NCBI RefSeq assembly: GCF_014205165.1
Contig: NZ_JACHMZ010000001.1
Coordinates: 5,314,501-5,378,500, forward strand
From: Micromonospora carbonacea
GTDB lineage: Bacteria; Actinomycetota; Actinomycetes; Mycobacteriales; Micromonosporaceae
Direction of reading: 5' to 3'
Length of the DNA: 64,000 nucleotides
Both the position numbers and the translations under genes were made by a program. Below the pieces are notes generated by a model. The model worked only from the letters and a program-made list of their open reading frames with translations. It ran no database searches and was not told the origin of the DNA. Positions 45,439 through 54,537 of the stretch are shown here, piece after piece. The first letter of the stretch is position 1, and every line of letters starts with the position of its first letter.

Positions 45439-46443
45439 TCAGTCCTCGGCGAGCCGCCGGCCCGCGTCCCGGCACGCCGCGAGCACCGCCCGGACGTGCT
45501 GCGGCGTCGCCCCGGCCAGGCCGCAGGCAGGGGTGACCACCACCTGCTCGGGCAGCCGGCGACGCGGGAAGCCGAGGCGGTCCCAGAGCTGGCGTACCCG
45601 GTCGGCGACCTGGGCGGAGGTCGGCGCGCGACCGCCGGGCGGCGGGGTGGCCGGCGCGGCGCCGGCCAGCAGCCCGAGCCCGGCGTCGATCGCCTCGCCG
45701 AGCGGGTCCAGATCCTGCACCAGGGCGAGGTCGAGCGCGACCGCCGCCGCGCCGGCCGAGCGGATCAGCTCCAGCGGGACGTCCGGCGCGCAGCAGTGCA
45801 CCACGACCGGCACCCCGACGGCCTCGACCACCGTGCGCAGCAGGTCCGCCGCGTCGGGCTGCGCCACCGGCCGGTACGTGCCGAAGCCGCTCTCGGTGGG
45901 CACCCGCCCGGCCAGCACGGTCGGCAGGGACGGCTCGTCGAGCTGGAGCAGCACCGAAGCCCGGGGCAGCCGGCGGGCGACCGCCGCGAGGTGGGCACGC
46001 AGCCCTTCGGCGAGGGAGCCGGTGAGGTCCCGCACCGCGCCCGGGTCGCGCAGCATCCGGCCGCCGATCGGCAGGTCGATGCCGGCGGCCAGGGTGTAGG
46101 GGCCGGCGGCCTGCACCTTGACCGGGCCGGCGTACTCCTCGGCCTGCTCGGCGAGCTGGTCGAGGTCGCGTTCCATCAGGTCCCGGGCCCGGCGCAGGTC
46201 CCGCCCCGGGCGGGGGGCGATCCGCCAGCGGGCCGCGTACAGCTCGACGGGCAGCTCCACCAGCAGGCCGCCGGTGCGGCCGATCAGGTCCGCGCCGGGG
46301 CCGCGCGCCGGCAGCTCGGGCAGGTGGGGCAGGGCGGGCAGCTCCCCGAGGACGATCCGCTGCGCCTCGGCGATGTCGGTGCCGGGCAGCGAGCCGATGC
46401 CGGTCGCCGCGCCGAGGGGCCAGGGCCATGCGCTAGCTGTCAC
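45439..46443 (-). CDS. MetE-like (cobalamin-independent methionine synthase/UROD-fold) protein
   Basis: A 334-residue protein related to the catalytic half of MetE. It retains zinc-site-like sequence VHCCAPDVP and TPACGLAG and the opening ATGIGSLPG. Full MetE is about 750 residues, so this is a short form, as in M. tuberculosis Rv3015c, which occupies the same genomic neighbourhood. Methyl-acceptor and donor are unknown; annotation as methionine synthase would be too strong. Two GTG starts (46443 and 46476) are possible and neither has a clear ribosome-binding site. Confidence 0.78.
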   Translation of the reverse strand: MTASAWPWPLGAATGIGSLPGTDIAEAQRIVLGELPALPHLPELPARGPGADLIGRTGGLLVELPVELYAARWRIAPRPGRDLRRARDLMERDLDQLAEQAEEYAGPVKVQAAGPYTLAAGIDLPIGGRMLRDPGAVRDLTGSLAEGLRAHLAAVARRLPRASVLLQLDEPSLPTVLAGRVPTESGFGTYRPVAQPDAADLLRTVVEAVGVPVVVHCCAPDVPLELIRSAGAAAVALDLALVQDLDPLGEAIDAGLGLLAGAAPATPPPGGRAPTSAQVADRVRQLWDRLGFPRRRLPEQVVVTPACGLAGATPQHVRAVLAACRDAGRRLAED

Positions 46444-46484
46444 GGGCGAAGGGTACCGGTCGGCGGCCGGCGGCACGCGGCGAT

Positions 46485-46550
46485 GGTCGCACAGCCGGGC
46501 ACCGCGCCCACGGCGCTGGTCGCATAGCTAGGCACCGCGCACGCGGCGCT
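46485..46550. repeat. Imperfect 33-bp tandem repeat, two units
   Basis: Units 46485-46517 and 46518-46550 match at 28 of 33 positions. They occupy the leader of the MetE-like gene just beyond the mnmA stop. Function unknown. Confidence 0.7.
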
Positions 46551-46569
46551 GGTCGAGTCGGGCGGCGCG

Positions 46570-47643
46570 TCAGCCGGCGATGGTGGCCGAGCCGAGCACC
46601 ACGTCGCCGGCCGGGTCCGGCCGGTACGCGACGACGGCCTGGCCAGCGGCGACGCCGCGCACCGGGCGGCGCAGCTCGGCGTGCAGCGTGTCGCCGGTCA
46701 GCTCGACCGTGGCGGGGACCACGTCGCCGTGGGCGCGCAGCTGCACCTCGCACTCGATCGGTCCGCCGGGGCGCTCGCCGCCGGTCCACACGGGACGCTC
46801 GGCGCGCACCGTGGAGACCTCCAGCGCCTCGGCCGGGCCGACGGTGACGGTGTTGGTCTTCGGGGTGATGGAGAGCACGTAGCGGGGACGGCCGTCGGGG
46901 GCGGGCCGGTCCAGGTGCAGGCCGCGGCGCTGCCCCACCGTGTACGCGTACGCGCCGGTGTGGCTGCCGACCACCGCTCCGGTGAGCGCGTCGACCACCT
47001 GGCCCGGCGCCTCGCCGAGCCGGCCGGCGAGGAAGCCCCGGGTGTCGCCGTCGGCGATGAAGCAGATGTCGTGCGAGTCGGGCTTGTCGGCGACGGCCAG
47101 GCCACGCCGGGCCGCCTCCTCGCGGACCTGGGCCTTGGTCGAGTCGCCGAGCGGGAAGACCGACCGGTCGAGCTGGGCGCGGGTCAGCACCGCGAGCACG
47201 TACGACTGGTCCTTGGCCGCGTCGACGCTGCGGCGCAGCAGCCCGTCGGGGCCGAGCCGGGCGTGGTGGCCGGTGACCACCGCGTCGAAGCCCAGCGCCA
47301 CGGCCCGGTCCAGCACCGCCGCGAACTTGATCTTCTCGTTGCAGCGCAGGCAGGGGTTGGGGGTGCGGCCGGCCGCGTACTCGGCGACGAAGTCGTCGAC
47401 CACGTCGGCGTGGAACCGGTCGGCCATGTCCCACACGTAGAACGGGATGCCGAGCACGTCGGCGGCGCGGCGGGCGTCCCGCGAGTCCTCCAGCGTGCAG
47501 CACCCGCGCGCCCCGGTGCGATAGGTCTGCGGGTTGCGGGCCAGCGCCAGGTGCACGCCGGTGACATCGTGCCCGGCCTCCACGGCCCGCGCCGCCGCCA
47601 CGGCGGAGTCGACCCCGCCGGACATGGCCGCCAACACCCTCAC
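46570..47643 (-). CDS. mnmA: tRNA 2-thiouridine(34) synthase MnmA
   Basis: A 357-residue enzyme that thiolates the wobble uridine of certain tRNAs. The PP-loop ATP site is SGGVDS (8-13). The sulfur-handling cysteines are C98 and C101 (NPCLRC) and C194 (SHDICFI). The C-terminal beta-barrel is present. The GTG start has GGGAG about nine bases upstream. It lies 70 bases after iscS on the same strand, and IscS supplies the persulfide sulfur for this reaction, so the pair forms a functional unit. Confidence 0.95.
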   Translation of the reverse strand: MRVLAAMSGGVDSAVAAARAVEAGHDVTGVHLALARNPQTYRTGARGCCTLEDSRDARRAADVLGIPFYVWDMADRFHADVVDDFVAEYAAGRTPNPCLRCNEKIKFAAVLDRAVALGFDAVVTGHHARLGPDGLLRRSVDAAKDQSYVLAVLTRAQLDRSVFPLGDSTKAQVREEAARRGLAVADKPDSHDICFIADGDTRGFLAGRLGEAPGQVVDALTGAVVGSHTGAYAYTVGQRRGLHLDRPAPDGRPRYVLSITPKTNTVTVGPAEALEVSTVRAERPVWTGGERPGGPIECEVQLRAHGDVVPATVELTGDTLHAELRRPVRGVAAGQAVVAYRPDPAGDVVLGSATIAG

Positions 47644-47713
47644 CCCGTCACGCTCCCTTCCCCGCTCCGAGCCTACCGGGCCCGGCGCGGCGGCCCCGGG
47701 GCAGCGGGCGCGG

Positions 47714-48889
47714 TCAGCGGGGCGCGCGCAGGGCGGCGGCGCGGCGGGCCCGCTCCACCGCCGCCGGCAGGGCCGCCACGAGCGCGTCGACGTCGGCCTG
47801 GCCGCTGGTGTGGCCGAGGCTGAAGCGCAGCGAGGAGCGGGCCCGGTCGTCGTCGGCGCCCATCGCGATCAGCACGTGCGAGGGCTGGGCCACCCCGGCC
47901 GAGCAGGCCGAGCCCGTGGAGCAGGCGATGCCCTGGGCGTCGAGCAGCAGCAGCAGCGCGTCGCCCTCGCAGCCGGGGAAGGAGAAGTGCGCGTTGCCGG
48001 GCAGCCGGTCGTCGGGGTCGCCGTTGAAGACGACCTCGGGCACGGCGTGCCGGACCCGCCGCACGAGGTCGTCGCGGAGGGCGGCGACGCGGGCCGCGTA
48101 CTCCTGCTGGCCCTTCACCGCCGCCTCGACGGCGACCGCGAAGGCGACGATGCCGGCGGTGTCGAGGGTGCCGGAGCGCACGTCGCGTTCCTGGCCGCCG
48201 CCGTGCAGCAGCGGGGTGGCCGCGACGTCGCGGGCGAGCAGCAGCGCGCCCACCCCCGCCGGGCCGCCGAGCTTGTGCCCGGTGACCGTCAGTGCGGAGA
48301 CGCCGCTGGCGGCGAAGTCGACGGGCACCTGGCCGACCGCCTGGATCGCGTCGGTGTGGAACGGCACCCCGTGCTCGGCGGCCACGGCGGCCAGCGCCGT
48401 CACGGGCTGGAGGGTGCCGACCTCGTTGTTGGCCCACATCGCGGTGACCACGGCGACGGCGTCGCCGTGCTCGGCCAGCTCGGCGCGCAGCGCCTCCGGG
48501 TCGAGCCGGCCGGCGGGGTCCACCGGGAGCCAGCCCACCTCGGCGTCCTCGTGCCCGGCCAGCCAGTCGACCGCGTCGAGGACCGCGTGGTGCTCGACGG
48601 CGCTGGAGACCACCCGGCGGCGGGCCGGGGAGGCGGCCCGGCGGGCCCAGAAGATGCCCTTGACCGCCAGGTTGTCGCTCTCCGTGCCGCCGCCCGTGAA
48701 GATCACCTCGGAGGGGCGGGCGCCCAGCGCGGCGGCCACCCGCTCGCGGGACTCTTCGACCCGGCGGCGGGCACGCCGGCCCGCCGCGTGCAGTGACGAC
48801 GCGTTGCCGACCTCGCGAGCGGCGGCCACGTACGCCTCCAGTGCCTCGTCGAGCATCGGAGTCGTCGCCGCGTGATCCAGGTATGCCAT
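47714..48889 (-). CDS. iscS: Cysteine desulfurase
   Basis: A 391-residue PLP enzyme that takes sulfur from cysteine as a persulfide. PLP binds K206 in TGHKLGG; the reactive cysteine is C329 in [10 protein letters not shown]. The start YLDHAATTP is the family signature. The loop around C329 and overall length favour an IscS/NifS-type (group I) enzyme over SufS. Adjacent mnmA suggests tRNA thiolation as the main use. Upstream lies a cluster of strong hairpins in the gap shared with the sigma factor gene. Confidence 0.93.
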   Translation of the reverse strand: MAYLDHAATTPMLDEALEAYVAAAREVGNASSLHAAGRRARRRVEESRERVAAALGARPSEVIFTGGGTESDNLAVKGIFWARRAASPARRRVVSSAVEHHAVLDAVDWLAGHEDAEVGWLPVDPAGRLDPEALRAELAEHGDAVAVVTAMWANNEVGTLQPVTALAAVAAEHGVPFHTDAIQAVGQVPVDFAASGVSALTVTGHKLGGPAGVGALLLARDVAATPLLHGGGQERDVRSGTLDTAGIVAFAVAVEAAVKGQQEYAARVAALRDDLVRRVRHAVPEVVFNGDPDDRLPGNAHFSFPGCEGDALLLLLDAQGIACSTGSACSAGVAQPSHVLIAMGADDDRARSSLRFSLGHTSGQADVDALVAALPAAVERARRAAALRAPR

Positions 48890-48937
48890 CGCCGTTCAGC
48901 CTACTGACCGGCCCCGCGCCGGCCCGACCCCGGAGGT

Positions 48938-49017
48938 CGCCCGCGCCCCGGGGCGGGGAGGCCCCGGGGCGCGGGCGGTGGTGCGAGGCAGGTCCTGCAC
49001 CACCTGAGGCCTTCAGG
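48938..49017. promoter_or_regulatory. Three consecutive hairpins between iscS and the sigma factor gene
   Basis: First, a perfect 16-bp GC-only stem (48938-48953 with 48962-48977, 8-base loop). Second, an 8-bp stem GGTGGTGC/GCACCACC (48977-49004) extended inside by 3 bp past a bulge. Third, a 5-bp stem CCTGA/TCAGG (49003-49017). They lie between divergent starts, not at gene ends, so a simple terminator role is unlikely for both genes. Confidence 0.6.
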
Positions 49018-49096
49018 AACCTCGATTCGTCACAGTGTGGGCGCGATGACCGCGGGAGTTACAGTCGGGCATGCTCCACGGAAGGCGAACCGCCCG

Positions 49097-49702
49097 GTGA
49101 CAGCGGTGCAACAGGAACCCGAGCCACCACCCCAGGACGACCTCGCCGAGCGGTTCCGCGCGGGTGACGAGGCCGCCCTGCGCCAGGCGTACGACCGGTA
49201 CGGCCGGGCGGTGCTGCACCTGGCCACCAGCACGCTGGCCAACCGCAGCGACGCGGAGGACGTGACCCAGGCGACCTTCGTGGCGGCCTGGCTGGGGCGG
49301 GACACCTTCGACCCGACCCGGGGGTCGCTGATCGGCTGGCTGCTCGGCATCGGCCGGCGCAAGGTGGTCGACCGGCTGCGCTCCTCGGCGCGGGAGACCC
49401 GCGTGGTGGAGACGGTGCGGCAACTGCCCGACCCGGCCCCGACCGGCCCGGACCCGGACACGGTCGTCGACCGGCTGGTGGTGGCCGACGAGCTGGCCCG
49501 GCTCCCCGACGAGCAACGCCGGATGCTGGAGTTGGCGTTCTACGACGACCTGACCCACCAGCAGATCGCGACGGTGACCGGGGTGCCCCTGGGGACGGTC
49601 AAGAGCCACATCCGCCGAGGTATGGCGAGCCTGAAACGCAGATGGGAGGTGGACGGTGCAGCACCTGGACCACGACCGGCTGGTCTTCCTGGCGCTCGGT
49701 GA
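49097..49702 (+). CDS. ECF-family RNA polymerase sigma factor
   Basis: A 201-residue group 4 sigma factor. Region 2 reads LATSTLANRSDAEDVTQATFVAAW and region 4 LTHQQIATVTGVPLGTVKSHIRRGM. Other parts are a Pro-rich lead and linker. I chose the GTG at 49097; in-frame starts at 49037 and 49046 are possible. Its 3' end overlaps the anti-sigma gene by 47 bases. It resembles SigK-type factors paired with RskA. A GGAAC string at 49016-49020 could be part of an autoregulated -35 element, but a matching -10 is not clear. Confidence 0.88.
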   Translation: MTAVQQEPEPPPQDDLAERFRAGDEAALRQAYDRYGRAVLHLATSTLANRSDAEDVTQATFVAAWLGRDTFDPTRGSLIGWLLGIGRRKVVDRLRSSARETRVVETVRQLPDPAPTGPDPDTVVDRLVVADELARLPDEQRRMLELAFYDDLTHQQIATVTGVPLGTVKSHIRRGMASLKRRWEVDGAAPGPRPAGLPGAR

Positions 49703-50471
49703 GAGCGAGGCGGACGACGGTGAGGCCCGCCACCTCGACGCCTGCGCGCACTGCCGGGCCGAGGTGGACGGCCTGCGGCACGTCGCCGGCCTCGGTGCCG
49801 GCACGCAGGGCCTGGGCGACCTGCCCGACCCGCCCGAGCACGTGTGGCAGGGGATCGTCGCGCAGGTCGCGGCGGCCGAGGCGCTGCCCTCGCTCGGCGA
49901 CCGGCGCGCCGCCGGGCCGCCGGCGACCGCCCCGACGCCGGGCAGCGGCGCAGGAGCGGAAAGCGGCGCAGGAGCGGAAAGCGGCGCGGCGCGGCCCGGG
50001 CGGGCCGGTGGGCGGCGTCGCCGGCTGCCCCGCTGGGCGGTCACGGCGGTCACGGCGGCCGCCGCCGCAGCGGTAGGCGTGGTGGGCACCTTCGCCGTGC
50101 TGTCGGGCCGGGCCGACGAGCCCCGGGCGCCGGAGCGCGTGGTGCTGGCCAGCGGGACCCTGTCCGCGTACGGGACGACGCCGCGCGACGCCAACGGGGA
50201 CGCCCGGGTGTTCACCGACAACCAACTGCACCTGCACGTGGCGAATCTCCCGGCGGTACCGGGGTACTACGAGGTCTGGCTCATCGACCCGGCGACCATG
50301 CGGATGTTCTCGGTCGGCGTGCTGAACTCCGGCACGGGGGACGCGCTGCTACCGTTGCCGCCGAACGTCGACCTCCGGACCTACTCGGTGGTGGACGTCT
50401 CCGCCGAGCAATACGACAACAAGCCCGCCCACTCCGGCGACAGCCTGCTGAGGGGCACCCTGACGGGCTGA
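49656..50471 (+). CDS. RskA-type membrane anti-sigma factor
   Basis: A 271-residue single-pass membrane protein that should sequester the sigma factor encoded just upstream. A zinc-binding anti-sigma motif, HLDACAHC, lies near residues 27-34. A Gly/Ala/Glu linker with an 18-bp DNA repeat follows, then one transmembrane helix (about 128-150) and an extracytoplasmic RskA C-terminal domain (VVLASGTLSAYGT onward, with PAVPGYYEVWLID). Release by regulated proteolysis, as for M. tuberculosis RskA, is inferred. GGGAGGTGGAC inside the sigma gene precedes the GTG. Confidence 0.9.
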   Translation: MQHLDHDRLVFLALGESEADDGEARHLDACAHCRAEVDGLRHVAGLGAGTQGLGDLPDPPEHVWQGIVAQVAAAEALPSLGDRRAAGPPATAPTPGSGAGAESGAGAESGAARPGRAGGRRRRLPRWAVTAVTAAAAAAVGVVGTFAVLSGRADEPRAPERVVLASGTLSAYGTTPRDANGDARVFTDNQLHLHVANLPAVPGYYEVWLIDPATMRMFSVGVLNSGTGDALLPLPPNVDLRTYSVVDVSAEQYDNKPAHSGDSLLRGTLTG

Positions 50472-50509
50472 TCGGCGGGCCGGATCAGCTCCCCGGCCCG
50501 CCGATCAGC
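50467..50509. terminator. Strong hairpin terminator after the anti-sigma gene
   Basis: A 17-bp stem (50467-50483 with 50493-50509, 9-base loop) begins in the last codons of the anti-sigma gene and includes its stop. This is a clear actinobacterial-type terminator without a T tract. Confidence 0.8.
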
Positions 50510-50527
50510 TCCCCGTCGACAACGGCG

Positions 50528-50561
50528 GAAGGGGGCCACCCGATCCCGGGTGGCCCCCTTC
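50528..50561. terminator. Second, bidirectional hairpin terminator
   Basis: A perfect 15-bp stem GAAGGGGGCCACCCG and its complement (50528-50542, 50547-50561) surrounds a 4-base loop. It lies between the converging anti-sigma and etfA genes and so could stop transcription from both sides. Confidence 0.85.
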
Positions 50562-50593
50562 GGCGTCTCGCCCGGGTCGCCCCGGGGAGCGGC

Positions 50594-51553
50594 TCACTTG
50601 CGCTTGCGGATCTCCTCGGCGGCCTGCGGCACGACCTTGAACAGGTCGCCCACCACGCCGAAGTCGGCCAGCTCGAAGATGGGCGCCTCGCCGTCCTTGT
50701 TCACCGCGACGATGGTCTTCGAGGTCTGCATGCCGGCCCGGTGCTGGATCGCCCCGGAGATGCCCAGCGCCACGTAGAGCTGCGGGGAGACCGTCTTGCC
50801 CGTCTGGCCCACCTGGAACTGGTGCGGGTAGAAACCGGAGTCGACGGCCGCGCGGGACGCGCCGACGGCCCCGCCGAGCAGGTCGGCCAACTCCTCGACC
50901 AGCTTGAAGTTGTCGGCGTTGCCGACGCCGCGCCCGCCGGAGACCACCACGGACGCCTCGGTCAGCTCGGGGCGGGAGCCCTTCTGCTCGGCGACCCGGT
51001 CGACGACCCTGGCCAGCTTGTCGGCGTCGCCCACCGTCACGGTGAGCTGCTCGACGGCGGGCGTGGCGGGGGCCGGGGCCGGGGTCAGCGAGTTCGGCCG
51101 CACGGTGACCAGCGGCAGGCCCCGGGTGACCTTCGACGTGACGATGGTCGAGCCGGCGAACGCGACCTGCGTGGCGGTGCCGTCGGCCGCGAGGGCGACC
51201 ACGTCGGTCAGGATGCCGTTGTCCAGCTTGACGGCCAACCGGGCGGCGATCTCCTTGCCCTCCTGGGCGGAGGCGAGCAGCACGGCGGCCGGCTGGACCC
51301 GCTTGACGAGGTCGGCCAGCACGGTGGCCTTCGGGGCCACCAGGTAGCCGTCGATCTCCTCGCTCTCGGCGGCGTAGATCTTCTCCGCGCCGTACTCGCC
51401 CAGCTTCGCGCTCAGCGCCTCGGCCGCGCCGGGGCCGCCGAGCACGACCGCGGCGGGCGTGCCGAGCTCGCGGGCGAGGGTGAGCATCTCCAGGGTGACC
51501 TTCTTGACGCCGAACTCGCGGGTGGCTTCGACGACGACGAGAACCTCAGACAT
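50594..51553 (-). CDS. etfA: Electron transfer flavoprotein alpha subunit
   Basis: A 319-residue FAD-binding subunit of the electron transfer flavoprotein, which takes electrons from acyl-CoA and other dehydrogenases to the quinone pool. The C-terminal FAD domain shows [20 protein letters not shown] and the signature [17 protein letters not shown] followed by [11 protein letters not shown]. The ATG has a GAGGGGTGCAGG tract upstream that overlaps the end of etfB, 12 bases before. Length is normal. Orientation etfB-etfA matches fixA-fixB of M. tuberculosis. Confidence 0.96.
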   Translation of the reverse strand: MSEVLVVVEATREFGVKKVTLEMLTLARELGTPAAVVLGGPGAAEALSAKLGEYGAEKIYAAESEEIDGYLVAPKATVLADLVKRVQPAAVLLASAQEGKEIAARLAVKLDNGILTDVVALAADGTATQVAFAGSTIVTSKVTRGLPLVTVRPNSLTPAPAPATPAVEQLTVTVGDADKLARVVDRVAEQKGSRPELTEASVVVSGGRGVGNADNFKLVEELADLLGGAVGASRAAVDSGFYPHQFQVGQTGKTVSPQLYVALGISGAIQHRAGMQTSKTIVAVNKDGEAPIFELADFGVVGDLFKVVPQAAEEIRKRK

Positions 51554-51565
51554 GACCTGCACCCC

Positions 51566-52345
51566 TCACACGAACTTCTCGGTGGCGAGGAACTCGACCA
51601 GCTGCGCGCCGCCGGAGCCCTCGTCGGTGACCTTCGCGCCGCCGGAGCGCGGCGGGCGCTTGCTGTGCTCCAGCACCGTGCTGGTCGCGCCGTCGAAGCC
51701 CACCTCGGCCGGGGCGACGCCGAGGTCGGCCAGGGAGAGGGTGCGCACCGGCTTCTTCTTGGCGGCCATGATGCCCTTGAACGAGGGGTAGCGCGGCTCG
51801 TTGATGGTGTCCCAGACGGAGACGACGGCCGGGGTCGAGGCGGTGACCACCTCGTAGCCCTCCTCGGTCTGCCGCTCCACGGTCAGGGTGGACCCGTCGA
51901 CGGTGAGCTTGCGCGCGCCGGTCAGCGCGGCGACGCCGAGCCGTTCGGCGATCATGTGCGGCATGACCTGGACCCGGCCGTCGGTCGACTCGGCGCCGCA
52001 GATCACCAGGTCGGCGGCGAGTTGACCGAGGGCGGCGGCGAGCACCTTCGAGGTGGCCACGGCGCAGGAGCCGTGCAGGGCGTCGTCGACGACGTGCACG
52101 GCGGCGTCCGGCCCCATCGACAGCGCCTTGCGGATCGACTCGGTCGCCCGGTCCGGACCCATGGTCAGGATCGTCACCTCGCCCCCGTGCGCCTCCTTGA
52201 TCTTCAACGCCTCCTCGATGGCGTACTCGTCCATCTCGTTGATGACGTTGTTCGCCGAACCGCGGTCGACGGTGTTGTCGTCAGGACGCAGGTTGCGGTC
52301 CGCGCCCGAATCGGGCACCTGCTTGACGAGTACGACGATGTTCAT
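51566..52345 (-). CDS. etfB: Electron transfer flavoprotein beta subunit
   Basis: A 259-residue partner of EtfA that holds AMP and docks dehydrogenases. Family blocks are NIVVLVKQVPDSGADRNL, NEMDEYAIEEAL, LICGAESTDGRVQVMPHMIAE and the KGIMAAKKKP segment. AGGAGGGG lies about 13 bases before the ATG, somewhat far. The 209-base upstream gap contains TTAACGATCGGTCAA (52415-52429), which resembles a TetR-type operator, and TTGACC on the coding strand as a possible -35 element; neither is certain. Confidence 0.96.
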   Translation of the reverse strand: MNIVVLVKQVPDSGADRNLRPDDNTVDRGSANNVINEMDEYAIEEALKIKEAHGGEVTILTMGPDRATESIRKALSMGPDAAVHVVDDALHGSCAVATSKVLAAALGQLAADLVICGAESTDGRVQVMPHMIAERLGVAALTGARKLTVDGSTLTVERQTEEGYEVVTASTPAVVSVWDTINEPRYPSFKGIMAAKKKPVRTLSLADLGVAPAEVGFDGATSTVLEHSKRPPRSGGAKVTDEGSGGAQLVEFLATEKFV

Positions 52346-52554
52346 CGCGCTTCGACGACCCCTCCTGTTGGTGTGGCGATCCCTCGCCAGGTCACGGGCG
52401 CAGCCTCCCGCGAAACTTAACGATCGGTCAACCACGGGCTGCTGTGCACTTGCCCACGCGCCAATGTTACCCACAAGTAGCATCGACCCCCGGGGGCCTC
52501 AGGGTGACACAGCTCACCGCGCGCCCGGCCGCCGGGGCGCGCCGCCGCACGGGG

Positions 52555-52962
52555 TCAGGCCGGCTCGGCCAACGCGCCCCGGATCCGGTCGATCACCTCG
52601 GCCTCGGCCGGCGTCACCCCCCGGTGCGCCCGCGCCACCCGGTCGGCGGCGGCCAGCACCAGCGACCGGTACGCCGCCACGTCCCCCGGCGACTTCGCGC
52701 GCAGGATCCCCACCGCCCGACCCAGCGCCGGCAGCACCACCGCCTCGACCTCCAGGGCCGAGTCCCGGGGCAGCCTCGGCAGCGGGCCGGTGGTCAGCGC
52801 CTCCTTCACCGGGCCACTCGCCCCCGCCATCGCCCCCGACGCGGCGAAGCTCTCCCGCAGCATCGCGAACATGCCCGGGTCGGCGTTCGACACCAGGAAG
52901 ACCGCGCCGAACGCGCCCGTCTTCAGGGTGAGTCGTTCCTCGTCCGTCAGCGGCTGCCCCAT
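52555..52962 (-). CDS. Conserved hypothetical protein
   Basis: A 135-residue, mostly helical protein that I cannot assign to a named family. It begins MGQPLTDEERLTLKTGAFGA and has FLVSNADPGMF, then a Gly/Ser-containing turn and a C-terminal helical part ending in DRIRGALAEP. No membrane segment or cofactor motif is visible. It starts two bases after the GNAT gene stop on the same strand, so the two are co-transcribed. A GTG two codons upstream is an alternative start that would overlap the GNAT gene. Confidence 0.72.
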   Translation of the reverse strand: MGQPLTDEERLTLKTGAFGAVFLVSNADPGMFAMLRESFAASGAMAGASGPVKEALTTGPLPRLPRDSALEVEAVVLPALGRAVGILRAKSPGDVAAYRSLVLAAADRVARAHRGVTPAEAEVIDRIRGALAEPA

Positions 52963-52964
52963 GG

Positions 52965-53762
52965 TCACGGAGTGTAGATGTAGGGCGTGGTGGTGGTGAC
53001 CGGGACGAGACCCAACCGCTGGAGGATCGGCCGGCTGTCCTCGGAGGCGTCCACCTGCAACAGCGTCCGGCCCCGCTGGGCGGCCAGCCGCGCCCGGTAG
53101 CCGACCAGCGCCCGGTAGATGCCCCGGCGACGCCACTGCGCGAGCGTCGAGCCGCCCCACAGCGTCGCGAAGCCGGTGCCCGCCACGTAGCGCACCCAGC
53201 CGGCGCTGACCACCGTCTCCCCCGCCTCGGCGACCACCACCGTGATCGACTGCGGGTCGGCGGCGATCTCCTTCTCCAGCCCGTCGGCAAGGTGGCCCCG
53301 GGACTCGCCCCAGACCTCCTCCTCCATGGCCACGATGCGCTCCAGGTCGGCGCGGGCGGTCACCTCGCGCAGGCGTACCCCCTCGGGGGTCACCGGGAGC
53401 GTGGCCGCCAGCGGCACGACCGGGCCGATCACGACGGTCTCCCGCTCCTGCGGCACGAACCCGGCGGCCCGCAGCCGGTCCGGCAGGTCGGCGGGCTCGT
53501 CGTGGCCGTGCAGCTTCCACTCCACCGACTCGCCCCGCGCGCGGAAGAGCTCCACCTGGCGGGTGATCAGCGCGTCCAGCGCCGCCCCGGTCAGGCCGTC
53601 CAGGTCGCGGTACGTCAGGAAGCCCCCGTGGTCCAGGCCGAGGATGCGCACCAGCGGCCCGTCCCGCTCCACCGTCACGCCCGCCGGCAGCGGGTCCGGG
53701 GCCCACGCCTTGAGCTGGTTGTCGTACGCCTCGCGCAGCGTCATCGCATCAAGATCAGTCAC
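52965..53762 (-). CDS. GNAT-family acetyltransferase
   Basis: A 265-residue protein with a C-terminal GNAT fold. The acetyl-CoA site (motif A) is QWRRRGIYRALVGYRARLAA near residue 210, preceded by VVVAEAGETVVSAGWVRYV. The N-terminal half (residues 1-125) is a second, degenerate-looking domain. Acceptor unknown. The GTG start is preceded by AGGTTGGACGG. It is the first gene of a two-gene unit and divergent from the DUF202 pair. Confidence 0.83.
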   Translation of the reverse strand: MTDLDAMTLREAYDNQLKAWAPDPLPAGVTVERDGPLVRILGLDHGGFLTYRDLDGLTGAALDALITRQVELFRARGESVEWKLHGHDEPADLPDRLRAAGFVPQERETVVIGPVVPLAATLPVTPEGVRLREVTARADLERIVAMEEEVWGESRGHLADGLEKEIAADPQSITVVVAEAGETVVSAGWVRYVAGTGFATLWGGSTLAQWRRRGIYRALVGYRARLAAQRGRTLLQVDASEDSRPILQRLGLVPVTTTTPYIYTP

Positions 53763-53803
53763 CCGTCCAACCTAGGCCCTGGACAAAGCGGATAATCGGC
53801 GGC

Positions 53804-54196
53804 GTGTGGGAGACGGTACGGCGGTGGTTCGACCCGCGGGAGCTGCGGTCGGTGGGCAGCACGCCCGACTACCGCTTCTCCCTGGCCAACGAGCGGACCT
53901 TCCTGGCCTGGCTGCGCACCGGGCTGGCCCTGGTGGCCGGCGGGCTGGCCGCCGCCCAGTTCCTCCCGCCGCTGCCGCTGGCGCACCTGCGCGAGGCGAT
54001 CGCCATCGCGCTGCTGCTGCTCGGCGGCACCGTCGCCGTGCGGGCCGTGGACCACTGGGCCCGCACCGAACGCGCCATCCGGCTCGGCGAGGAACTGCCG
54101 GCGTCCCGCTTCCCCGCCGTGCTCGCCCTCGCCGTGGGGCTGGGCGCGGTGCTGCTGGTGATCGCGGTGCTGGCCCGCGCGGTCGGCGGCCGGTGA
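53804..54196 (+). CDS. DUF202 membrane protein (YidH type)
   Basis: A 130-residue protein with three hydrophobic segments (about 38-55, 62-80 and 104-126). The DUF202 signature is STPDYRFSLANERTFLAWLRTGLALV. The GTG start is short of a clear ribosome-binding site. Its stop overlaps the next gene's GTG as GTGA. The family is of unknown function; pairs of DUF202 proteins are common in actinobacteria. Confidence 0.85.
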   Translation: MWETVRRWFDPRELRSVGSTPDYRFSLANERTFLAWLRTGLALVAGGLAAAQFLPPLPLAHLREAIAIALLLLGGTVAVRAVDHWARTERAIRLGEELPASRFPAVLALAVGLGAVLLVIAVLARAVGGR

Positions 54197-54510
54197 CCGT
54201 CGGCCGCGCCCCGGCCGGCGACCCGGGGCTGCAACCCGAACGCACCCGCCTCGCCTGGCGGCGCAGCCTGCTCGCGCTCACCGCCGTCACCGTGCTGACC
54301 GTCCGGCTGGCGCTCACCGGGGACGCCACGGGGGCGGTGCTGGCCGGCGCGGCGGTCGCCGGCTGGGCGGCCGCCCTCGCCCTGTGCTGGGGCCGGGCCG
54401 TCGGGTCGGGCCCGGTCCGCGCCACCTCCCGCACCATGCCGGCGCTGGCCCTCGCCGCCGCGTGGCAGGCCACGCTGGGCGTGCTGCTGGTCCTGCGCGG
54501 ACTGGGTTGA
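54193..54510 (+). CDS. Second DUF202-type membrane protein
   Basis: A 105-residue companion of the preceding protein. It keeps the family start LQPERTRLAWRRSLLALTAV and has three hydrophobic segments. It is translationally coupled through a GTGA overlap. A hetero-oligomer of the two is likely from coupling, but this is inferred. Confidence 0.83.
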   Translation: MTVGRAPAGDPGLQPERTRLAWRRSLLALTAVTVLTVRLALTGDATGAVLAGAAVAGWAAALALCWGRAVGSGPVRATSRTMPALALAAAWQATLGVLLVLRGLG

Positions 54511-54537
54511 CGGGCGCGGGTGCGCCATGATGGGGAG

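Noticed and set aside
45439..46443. Functional methionine synthase MetE
   Set aside because: The protein is less than half the length of MetE and lacks the N-terminal barrel; only metal-site-like motifs are shared.
44155..46527. A 790-codon plus-strand frame across three minus-strand genes
   Set aside because: It has low-complexity Gln/Gly/Arg composition and spans the well-supported ADP-ribosylglycohydrolase, VOC and MetE-like genes.
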